Under the pieces are notes generated by a model. The model was not told the origin of the DNA and searched no databases. It saw only the letters and a list, made by a program, of their open reading frames with translations. From Nodularia spumigena CCY9414 (lineage in GTDB: Bacteria > Cyanobacteriota > Cyanobacteriia > Cyanobacteriales > Nostocaceae): a DNA stretch of 64,000 nt. The position numbers were made by a program, and so were the translations under genes. Positions within the stretch are counted from its first letter, which is position 1. Each line of letters opens with the position of its first letter. Location of the stretch: NCBI RefSeq assembly GCF_000340565.2, contig NZ_CP007203.1, positions 5,340,706 to 5,404,705 of the forward strand. The letters are read 5' to 3'. This document shows, piece by piece, positions 57,901-64,000 of the stretch.

Positions 57901-58617
57901 TTATTTACGGGACGGCTTATCTTCATCCTCAAAATCATCGTCTTCAAAAAACTTCCAATCGTCGTCATCATCATCTGCTTGATTATCCACTGGGTTAGTA
58001 GTCGATGGTTCATAAGGGGGGATGATTACCCGGTAATCAGCATCGTACACAGATTCAGTTTTTCCTACCGCAGTATTTTTGGGATCACGATAATTGTAGG
58101 AATAAACCGAACCAGATTGGGAACGACTTTGAGGTTCTTGTTGGCGTTCGTAGGTTTGAGAGTCTCGAACTGGTGGAGTTTGAGGACTGGGGGTAGGTGC
58201 TTCTGGTTGCTGTTCATCAAAATCCCAATCATCATTTCTACTATCATTCGTCTCCCAATCGTCAAATGCGTTACTGGGAGTGGACTCTGTTTGACTAGCT
58301 GCTGTCGAAGGTCTATAACGTGGTGGTTGAGGTTCTTCCCTAGATGTCGCTTTCGCGCGGGGTGAAGTTCCAACTGATGTATATGGTCTTTGGCGTTGTG
58401 GTTCCCCAAAATAATTTGATACCTTCAGCAAGGTAGTAATAATTAGGGATGTGAAAGCACCAGCAGCAGTACTCACAAAAATCCACATTGCCAGGGGGAA
58501 TGGTAGAGTTCGCACACCCAAAAATACGAGCGCTAGGACAGGCGACCAATTTTGAATTAGCAACAGTGTGAGTATCCCTAGTACTGCTACCAACAGAATT
58601 AAGCGAATTACAGCCAT
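57901..58617 (-). CDS. LapA/DUF1049-like membrane protein with long acidic tail
   Basis: A 238-residue protein. Two N-terminal membrane segments (VIRLILLVAVLGILTLLLIQ and PLAMWIFVSTAAGAFTSLIITTLL) joined by NWSPVLALVFLGVRTLPF form a LapA-like hairpin. The rest is a disordered Ser/Pro/Gln-rich region ending in an acidic stretch (DDDDDWKFFEDDDFEDEDKPSRK). The small LapA-like protein at 19882 has the same plan on a reduced scale. The frame opens at TTG 58635; the ATG at 58617 (MAVIRLIL) is preferred. Function unknown. Confidence 0.75.
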   Translation of the reverse strand: MAVIRLILLVAVLGILTLLLIQNWSPVLALVFLGVRTLPFPLAMWIFVSTAAGAFTSLIITTLLKVSNYFGEPQRQRPYTSVGTSPRAKATSREEPQPPRYRPSTAASQTESTPSNAFDDWETNDSRNDDWDFDEQQPEAPTPSPQTPPVRDSQTYERQQEPQSRSQSGSVYSYNYRDPKNTAVGKTESVYDADYRVIIPPYEPSTTNPVDNQADDDDDDWKFFEDDDFEDEDKPSRK

Positions 58618-58719
58618 AGAAAAGGCAAAAGTCAAAGTTACTCAATCAAAGCAAAAGGCAAAAGGCAAAAGTTACTCTGTTTTTACTTTTACATTTTTAC
58701 AGCAATTACAACACAGGAC

Positions 58720-59340
58720 TTATTTACTTCCTTGCCAACGCTGAATGGGAATGCAATCAATATCTAGTTGATCTAAAGCACGAGCAACTACAAAATCAAC
58801 TAAGTCCTCAATGCTTTGAGGATTGTGATACCAAGCCGGAATGGCTGGTACAACTCTGACTCCAGTTTCTGCCAAAGTTGTTAAGTTTCGCAGGTGAATC
58901 AGGCTAAATGGGGTTTCACGGGGAACGATGACTAGCTTTCGCCCTTCTTTAATCTGGACATCCGCAGCCCGTTCCAGTAAGTCGGAACTCAAGCCACCTG
59001 CTATCTTGGCCACTGTACTCATGCTACATGGCATGATAATCATCCCCAAGGTGCGAAAAGAACCACTGGCGATTCCGGCTCCCACATCACCCCAAGGATG
59101 GCAGCGTAGTTTACCCCCAACAGCGACTCCAGCTTGTTCTCGCCAGAATTGCTCTTGTGCGGTTGGTTCAGCTGGCATTCGAGTTTCCTGTTCGCTGGCC
59201 CAAACCATGTAAGTTGATTTAGAGGCTACTAGTTCAATCTCATAGTCTGCTGCGAGCAGATATTTGAGGGCGTGAACGGCGTAGATGAGACCAGATGCAC
59301 CAGATATGCCTAATATAAGGGGTTTGGGGTTGTTTGACAC
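58720..59340 (-). CDS. ubiX: Flavin prenyltransferase UbiX
   Basis: A 206-residue flavoprotein that attaches a dimethylallyl group to FMN, making the prenylated cofactor of UbiD decarboxylases. The N-terminal FMN-binding GISGASGLIYAVHAL, the central LGMIIMPCSMSTVAKIAGG and RKLVIVPRETPFSLIHLRNL match the family. It is co-oriented with the RNase-family gene upstream, separated by 231 bases with hairpins. Confidence 0.92.
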   Translation of the reverse strand: MSNNPKPLILGISGASGLIYAVHALKYLLAADYEIELVASKSTYMVWASEQETRMPAEPTAQEQFWREQAGVAVGGKLRCHPWGDVGAGIASGSFRTLGMIIMPCSMSTVAKIAGGLSSDLLERAADVQIKEGRKLVIVPRETPFSLIHLRNLTTLAETGVRVVPAIPAWYHNPQSIEDLVDFVVARALDQLDIDCIPIQRWQGSK

Positions 59341-59571
59341 GGGGCTGCTAGTAAAGTTGATTGCGGGTCAAAATCTGAGAAATTGGGGCATTGCCCTAAT
59401 TAGTACGCCAGGGGATGGCGGAAAGTAAATTGCCTGTGCAGAGGAGCTAGGGAAGTGTGGAAATCTCGTCAGGCTAACGCTGTGAGCGTTAGCCAAACGG
59501 GAGTAACCCAGAAAACCAAGAAGTGATTCTTGGCAGCCTTCACTCAAGCTTGTAACGAGTGTGGGAATATG
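59341..59571. other. Structured spacer between the RNase-family gene and ubiX
   Basis: Three hairpins follow one another: GGCTAACGCT-GTG-AGCGTTAGCC (59472-59494, perfect), CCAAGAA-GTGA-TTCTTGG (59516-59533, perfect) and CACTC...GAGTG (59541-59561). No open frame. It may be a structured RNA, a processing region between the two genes or a run of interspersed palindromes; I do not recognise any known RNA family. Confidence 0.45.
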
Positions 59572-61911
59572 TCACTCATCCTCTGCGTATGTATCCAAGT
59601 TACTGGGTAAGTAGATATCTGATGGGTCGTTGTTGGTAGCATTGACACCCAAACCTTTAGCTACAAGATCGCTGCTGACAGTTACTAAATCAATTTGCTG
59701 ACGATAGTAATCGACACTTTTCACTTGCACGGCTACGCGATCGCCTAGTCTGTAAGAAGCTCGATTTTTCCGCCCAAATAGTGCCTGTTGTCTGGCGCGG
59801 TATTCATACCAATCATCTTTGAGGGAACTGACGTGTACCAGTCCTTCTACCCGTAAAGGTACGCTGATATCTTCTCCAGGATTCGATTCGGCGGCTGGAA
59901 CTTCAATTTCCACAAAGAAGCCATAGGATTGTACACCAGTAATTACGCCTTGGAAGACCTGACCGATGCGCTGTTTCATCAGTTGGGCTTTTTGTAGTCC
60001 GGCTAAATCGGCTTCGGCTTCTTGGACTTCTTTTTCTCTGTCGTTAATCTGGATAATTACCCGATGCAAATCACTTTGGAGTTCTTGTTGCAATTCTGGC
60101 GGGAGAACGTTCCAGTTAATTTCGTTGTGAGAAGAAGAATGGCGCAGGTTAACTCGCTCTTTCACACGGGTGTTGCGGCGATCGCGTCCATGTTCTAGTA
60201 ACCTATAATACACTCTTTGTATGAGCAAATCTGGGTATCTTCGTAGAGGCGAAGTACAGTGAGTATATTGATCTAGTGATAAACCAAAGTGGGTTCCTTT
60301 CGTGGTGTTATAGGCAGCTGGTTTAAGTGTGTCTTGTAATAGATAAGTCAGAACTTGCTCTGATGGGGATTCAGCAAAAGCCCCAGTTAAGTGCTGATAA
60401 TCCAAAGGTTGAATATCTACTTCTGCTTCTAGTGTGAGTTCTACACCTAAATTGATGGCTAACTTCAGCATTTCCTGAACATCTTCGGTATCCGGTGTAC
60501 CTTGGACTCGCCAAATGGCCGGAATACCTAAAGCACTCAGATGTTTAGCCATGAGTTCATTCACTAGTAGCACGAACTCTGTCAAGAGCGATCGCACTGG
60601 TAAATCATTGACCAATACTGCTCCCAATATCCCCTCATCATAGTAGGGGTTTTGATTAGGTGGTAAATTCAACTGCAAGCTACCACGAGCCAGGCGCGTC
60701 TGTTTCACTGCCTTTTGCAATGTTTCTAGGTCTTGCAGAATCTCAATTACCTTTGGCAGTTCATCTTCAGTTTCACCAGTGAGAATAGCTTCTGCTTCTT
60801 GCCGACTCAGTGCTGCATCGACATTGATCACACTGGGCTGAATTTCCCACTCCAACGCTTCTCCAGACTGTGGATCAATGGCAATTAAGAAAGACAGGGC
60901 TAGGCGATCGCTTCCTTCTACGAATGCACAGCGTTCGGCTACACATTCAGGTAACATTGGCAACCCTAAATTGCCCAAGTATACTGATTTACCCCGCTTC
61001 ACAGATTCTCTATCTAAGGGTTCATCAGGGTGGACATAATGGGAAACATCAGCAATATGAAAGCCTAAAAGCCAATGTCCCTCTGCTGTTTTTTCTAAAC
61101 TGAAAGCATTCTCAATGAATTTTGTGTCAAAATTAACACCTGCAATTGTCAGAGTAAATAAATTTCGTAAATCTAGTTTATTTTTCAGGTCTGCTTTCAG
61201 GAGCCTTTTGGGCAACTTAGCTGCTGCGTCTAAAACTGAATCCGGGAAATTACGGGATAAATCGTGCTTACAAGTTACCAAATCTATATCAGCAGCAGCC
61301 TCAGCATCGCTACCCAGGATTTGTACCACTCGACCTAAGGGGGGATGTTGTGCTAATGGATAACGCAGCACTTCCACATGAGCCAGGTGGTCAATGGCCT
61401 CTTCTAATTTCATGCCGTTTGTTTGGATTTTGAGTTCAAACAGCAGTCGATCATCTAAAGGTACAGCCCTAAAACCGTTTTCTACTGGCTTGATTCGTGC
61501 CAGTAATGTGTGGTTGGAACGTTCCAGGATCAGCTTAACTTCTCCTTCTGGAGAACGGCGACGACTACCTTCTTTGAGGACTCTTACCAAAACGCGATCG
61601 CCATTCCAAGCATTACTCAAATGGCTTTCGCGAATATAAATATCCTCCGCTCCTTCCACATCTTGAATAGCAAAGCAAAAGCCTTTACTAGAACAACGGA
61701 GTTTGGCTTCAATCACACCTTCTTCTGCCACCCGGCGATATTTGCCGCGTTCTTTCACCAGAATTCCGATTTTTTCCAGAACTTCCAAGGCAATGTGAAG
61801 TTTTTGTAAACTAATTTCATCCTCGCAACCGAGTTTCTTTTCCAAAACTTTACGAGCAACCAATTTATCATCAGTGAAATTGGCAAGGAGTGTAGCGATA
61901 GAAAATTCCAT
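59572..61911 (-). CDS. RNase II/R-family protein with degenerate catalytic motif (Zam-like?)
   Basis: A 779-residue RNB-family protein: N-terminal winged-helix and cold-shock-like regions (1-170), the RNB domain (about 235-580) and a C-terminal S1 domain (about 650-760). Much of RNB is kept: GFHIADVSHYVHPDEPLDRE, LGNLGLPMLPECVAERCAF and TSPLRRYPDLLIQRVYYRLL. The magnesium-binding motif, however, reads TIAGVNFDTKFIENAF (255-270) where active enzymes have T-I-D-x5-D-x-D-D. The four aspartates are missing. It may be a non-catalytic RNA-binding relative or use other residues. Synechocystis Zam (acetazolamide resistance) is an RNB protein of similar size and could be an orthologue; I cannot verify this. 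Confidence 0.82.
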   Translation of the reverse strand: MEFSIATLLANFTDDKLVARKVLEKKLGCEDEISLQKLHIALEVLEKIGILVKERGKYRRVAEEGVIEAKLRCSSKGFCFAIQDVEGAEDIYIRESHLSNAWNGDRVLVRVLKEGSRRRSPEGEVKLILERSNHTLLARIKPVENGFRAVPLDDRLLFELKIQTNGMKLEEAIDHLAHVEVLRYPLAQHPPLGRVVQILGSDAEAAADIDLVTCKHDLSRNFPDSVLDAAAKLPKRLLKADLKNKLDLRNLFTLTIAGVNFDTKFIENAFSLEKTAEGHWLLGFHIADVSHYVHPDEPLDRESVKRGKSVYLGNLGLPMLPECVAERCAFVEGSDRLALSFLIAIDPQSGEALEWEIQPSVINVDAALSRQEAEAILTGETEDELPKVIEILQDLETLQKAVKQTRLARGSLQLNLPPNQNPYYDEGILGAVLVNDLPVRSLLTEFVLLVNELMAKHLSALGIPAIWRVQGTPDTEDVQEMLKLAINLGVELTLEAEVDIQPLDYQHLTGAFAESPSEQVLTYLLQDTLKPAAYNTTKGTHFGLSLDQYTHCTSPLRRYPDLLIQRVYYRLLEHGRDRRNTRVKERVNLRHSSSHNEINWNVLPPELQQELQSDLHRVIIQINDREKEVQEAEADLAGLQKAQLMKQRIGQVFQGVITGVQSYGFFVEIEVPAAESNPGEDISVPLRVEGLVHVSSLKDDWYEYRARQQALFGRKNRASYRLGDRVAVQVKSVDYYRQQIDLVTVSSDLVAKGLGVNATNNDPSDIYLPSNLDTYAEDE

Positions 61912-61970
61912 GCAGTGAACCGACCTTTGGTCAAAACATCATTTTTCATTTAATCTGGCCTTTTCCTGTA
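61912..61970. other. Short leader between the RNase-family gene and the IS630 block
   Basis: 59 bases upstream of the RNase-family start up to the TA at 61969-61970 that borders the insertion. The IS block therefore sits close to, and may have displaced, this gene's promoter. Confidence 0.5.
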
Positions 61971-62598
61971 AGTAGGTTAACAGAAAAATTTAAAGGTATG
62001 TAAAGAAAAGTTAACCTAATTGGCTTTGTTAAATTTAGTACGTTCTGTCCGGTGTTTTCCTTTTTTACCTCTGGTTTCAACACCATCCATAACTGCATAC
62101 GCTAGTTCTAATTCATCCTCAAACATTTTTCCAGCAATTTCATCTCGTTTAAGATGTTGCCATTCTAATTCAATTGGATTCATTTCCGAGCAATATTTAG
62201 GAAGGAAAAACATATATAAACCCATTTGTTCCCACTTTGTCCATAATGCCTGAACTTCTTTACAACAATGTATTGGTCCATTATCTTGAACTATGACTCT
62301 CATTCGTTTACTTTCAGATGCTTCTTGCGCCTCTTGTTCCATCATTTTGATGTAAGAACTGCGCTTAACTCCTCCAATTACTAGACCATAAATAAAGCTA
62401 ATTAATGGCTGAAATAGCCCAATAATACTGATTCTGCGTCCACGTCTTTTTGTTTGTTCGAGCTTTTTTTGTTCTCCTTTTTGATAGTATGTATAACCTG
62501 AATCACTCCAAGCTGAAAATCCTGATTCATCCAAATATTTTAGGTCTATTTCTCCACTAGCCGCAGCCAGTTCTAACATATCCATATCTGCTTGTTTA
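61971..62598 (-). pseudogene. Truncated inverted IS630 copy (transposase 3' half and right end)
   Basis: 628 bases equal to the reverse complement of the right part of the complete element next to it. The transposase remnant (about 62016-62600) encodes the same residues from KQADMDMLEL to the C-terminus as the intact copy. It is cut at codons for NKQ, where the left end of the full element begins (after TA at 62597-62598). The longer open frame starting at 62705 is chimeric: its first residues come from the other element's left end. The first half of this copy is absent. Confidence 0.9.
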
Positions 62599-62674
62599 AG
62601 TAGGTAAACAAAAAAAATTAAAGGTGTGTAAAGATAAGTAAATACGGAAAAACATATATTAGGGTGATGTAAAT

Positions 62675-63082
62675 ATGGGGTCAAGGTTAAGGATATTCCT
62701 GACAAAAAAACAAGATAGAGAGTTGTTTGACCTGAGAACAGCGAAAGTACCGCAGAAAGTAAAAGATAGAGCTGAAGTAATCAGATTAAATGCAGATGGT
62801 TGGTATGTGGAAAAAATAGCGGCTCACTTTGATTGGGGAGAGCAAACAGTAAGAGTCGTGTTGAATAAGTGGGAAAAAGAAGGAATAGAAGGACTCCATG
62901 AGTTACCAGGTCGAGGGAGAAAGCCAAAATTGGTGGAAGCTGACATTGAATATTTAGAAAAATGCTTGAAAGAAGAAGCACAAACTTATAACAGTAAGCA
63001 ATTAGCAGAAAAACTGGATAAAGAGCGTGGGATAAAAGTAAGTACCAACACAATCAGACGGGGACTAAAAAAAAAGGGGTGA
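62675..63082 (+). CDS. IS630 transposase, frame A (DNA-binding part)
   Basis: 135 residues with a helix-turn-helix (EKIAAHFDWGEQTVRVVLNKWEKEGIEGL) and a second DNA-binding region (LVEADIEYLEKCLKEEAQTYNSKQLAEKLDKERGIKVSTNTIRRGL), as in IS630 transposase N-termini. It ends in LKKKG at a run of nine A and four G residues, where a -1 slip would continue into frame B. Confidence 0.9.
   Translation: MGSRLRIFLTKKQDRELFDLRTAKVPQKVKDRAEVIRLNADGWYVEKIAAHFDWGEQTVRVVLNKWEKEGIEGLHELPGRGRKPKLVEADIEYLEKCLKEEAQTYNSKQLAEKLDKERGIKVSTNTIRRGLKKKG
63070..63076 (+). promoter_or_regulatory. Slippery heptamer for -1 frameshifting, A AAA AAG
   Basis: Within A9G4 (63067-63079) the codons of frame A read AAA-AAA-AAG-GGG-TGA, giving an in-phase A_AAA_AAG heptamer just before the stop. 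Frame B lies in the -1 frame. This is the classical arrangement for making a fused transposase. Confidence 0.8.
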
Positions 63083-63723
63083 TTTGGAAGCGGATAAGAA
63101 TAAGTCATCAAGCAAAACAAGATCCAGTGACTCGTGCAAATAAACAAGCAGATATGGATATGTTAGAACTGGCTGCGGCTAGTGGAGAAATAGACCTAAA
63201 ATATTTGGATGAATCAGGATTTTCAGCTTGGAGTGATTCAGGTTATACATACTATCAAAAAGGAGAACAAAAAAAGCTCGAACAAACAAAAAGACGTGGA
63301 CGCAGAATCAGTATTATTGGGCTATTTCAGCCATTAATTAGCTTTATTTATGGTCTAGTAATTGGAGGAGTTAAGCGCAGTTCTTACATCAAAATGATGG
63401 AACAAGAGGCGCAAGAAGCATCTGAAAGTAAACGAATGAGAGTCATAGTTCAAGATAATGGACCAATACATTGTTGTAAAGAAGTTCAGGCATTATGGAC
63501 AAAGTGGGAACAAATGGGTTTATATATGTTTTTCCTTCCTAAATATTGCTCGGAAATGAATCCAATTGAATTAGAATGGCAACATCTTAAACGAGATGAA
63601 ATTGCTGGAAAAATGTTTGAGGATGAATTAGAACTAGCGTATGCAGTTATGGATGGTGTTGAAACCAGAGGTAAAAAAGGAAAACACCGGACAGAACGTA
63701 CTAAATTTAACAAAGCCAATTAG
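63079..63723 (+). CDS. IS630 transposase, frame B (DDE catalytic part)
   Basis: 214 residues with the three acidic residues of the DDE active site in the expected settings: YLDESGFSAWSDSGYTY, RVIVQDNGPIHC and KYCSEMNPIELEWQHLKRDE. It is probably produced only as a fusion with frame A by -1 frameshifting; a GTG at 63079 would allow separate initiation. Confidence 0.9.
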   Translation: MIWKRIRISHQAKQDPVTRANKQADMDMLELAAASGEIDLKYLDESGFSAWSDSGYTYYQKGEQKKLEQTKRRGRRISIIGLFQPLISFIYGLVIGGVKRSSYIKMMEQEAQEASESKRMRVIVQDNGPIHCCKEVQALWTKWEQMGLYMFFLPKYCSEMNPIELEWQHLKRDEIAGKMFEDELELAYAVMDGVETRGKKGKHRTERTKFNKAN

Positions 63724-63770
63724 GTTAACTTTTCTTTACATACCTTTAAATTTTTCTGTTAACCTACTTA

Positions 63771-63888
63771 TTGTCTGGGTAGTAGGTAGGGGCGGGTTTA
63801 CACATATCATTCATGATTAACGGGAATTTTGGTGAACCCGCCCCTACTAATTGAATTACCAAAATCCAAAATCTAAAATTGTTTGACC
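63771..63888. other. Spacer with ATCCAAA-type repeats
   Basis: A GTAGGTAGGGGCGGGTTTACA / GTGAACCCGCCCCTACT hairpin-type repeat (about 63781-63850) and a short AAAATCCAAAATCTAAAATT unit. No gene. Confidence 0.5.
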
Positions 63889-64000
63889 CTAACGCCAATT
63901 CTCCCAGTTTTCGTTAAAAATGGAAGTATCAGGGAAAGCCGTCGGGTTGCCATTTTGCTGCAACAGACGTTTGAGAGCTTGTAATTGTGGAGATGGTCTC
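63889..64000 (-). CDS. C-terminal fragment of an unidentified protein
   Basis: The minus strand is open from the window edge to a TAG at 63889-63891, giving 36 residues (LQALKRLLQQNGNPTAFPDT, then SIFNENWENWR). It reads like a real C-terminus, with an amphipathic helix and Trp-rich end, but I do not recognise the family. The gene continues beyond the window. Confidence 0.5.
   Translation of the reverse strand, partial: RPSPQLQALKRLLQQNGNPTAFPDTSIFNENWENWR

Larger units (their letters stand above)
62599..63768 (+). mobile_element. Complete IS630-family insertion sequence
   Basis: 1170 bases with terminal inverted repeats (left AGTAGGTAAACAAAAAAAAT; right the complement of an AGTAGGTTAACAGAAAAATT end), matching imperfectly for about 40 bases. 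It is bordered by TA on both sides (62597-62598 and 63769-63770), the IS630 target duplication. It carries two overlapping transposase frames. Confidence 0.9.

Noticed and set aside
59341-59571. Possible RNase P RNA, tmRNA or 6S RNA
   Set aside because: No diagnostic element of these RNAs (for example the GAGGAAAGTCC of RNase P RNA or a CCA-ending acceptor stem) is visible.
62601-62705. N-terminal extension of the inverted IS630 frame (MSGISLTLTPYLHH...)
   Set aside because: These codons come from the left end of the neighbouring element read backwards, so the 229-codon frame is chimeric, not a gene.

Overview
The window comes from a filamentous, heterocyst-type cyanobacterium of the Nostoc/Anabaena kind. 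The grounds are photosystem genes (psbD-psbC, ycf4), a scytonemin sunscreen operon, many GCGATCGC octamers, short tandem heptamer repeats (CCAATGA, CTAATGA and CAGTTAT types) between genes, and the sensor kinases and mobile elements typical of these large genomes. No rRNA or tRNA gene was recognised.

Layout. 1-4.9 kb (minus): scyA-scyB-scyC-scyD, with scyD cut by the window edge. 4.9-9.5 kb: a long gene-free promoter region, then a divergent PAS histidine kinase and an AraC-type response regulator, placed as expected for the scytonemin regulators. 10.3-14.5 kb: pstS-pstC-pstA-pstB phosphate importer behind a candidate Pho box. 14.6-19.1 kb: a 1508-residue hybrid phosphorelay kinase. 19.9-32.4 kb: a small LapA-like membrane protein, a phosphohexomutase, a PD-(D/E)XK nuclease, a transglutaminase-like protein, a P-type cation ATPase, recF and a PEP-synthase-like protein. 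32.5-36.4 kb: a one-polypeptide Eco57I-type restriction-modification enzyme. 36.6-41.1 kb: a baeRF-like protein, an IS5 remnant and a nucleoside salvage group (ribokinase, cytosine-deaminase-like enzyme, nucleoside hydrolase). 41.3-47.1 kb: glutamate dehydrogenase, a CYP120-like P450, a carotenoid oxygenase and a folate/biopterin-type transporter. 47.3-50.8 kb: the most unusual region (below). 50.8-61.9 kb: ketoacyl synthase, cyclophilin lipoprotein, ycf4, psbD-psbC, shikimate kinase, a second LapA-like protein, ubiX and an RNase II/R-family protein. 62-63.8 kb: an IS630 element abutting an inverted part-copy of itself. The last 0.1 kb holds the C-terminus of an unidentified gene.

The main discovery is a diversity-generating retroelement (DGR) cassette. 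A protein kinase fused to a formylglycine-generating-enzyme/C-type-lectin domain ends in a variable repeat (49143-49270). About 190 bases downstream lies a non-coding template repeat (49461-49582). The two differ at 14 positions, all of them adenine in the template, plus one 6-base length difference; no non-adenine position is substituted. This is the signature of adenine-specific mutagenic retrohoming. No reverse transcriptase gene lies anywhere in the window, so the enzyme must act from elsewhere or the cassette is no longer active. A four-helix-bundle protein (possible Avd-type accessory factor) and a MntA/HepT toxin-antitoxin pair follow directly.

Other points of note: a 297-bp mobile element in two apparently identical inverted copies 13 kb apart; an RNase II/R homologue without the catalytic aspartates; and several genes whose start codon, stop codon or last residues come from interspersed repeats.
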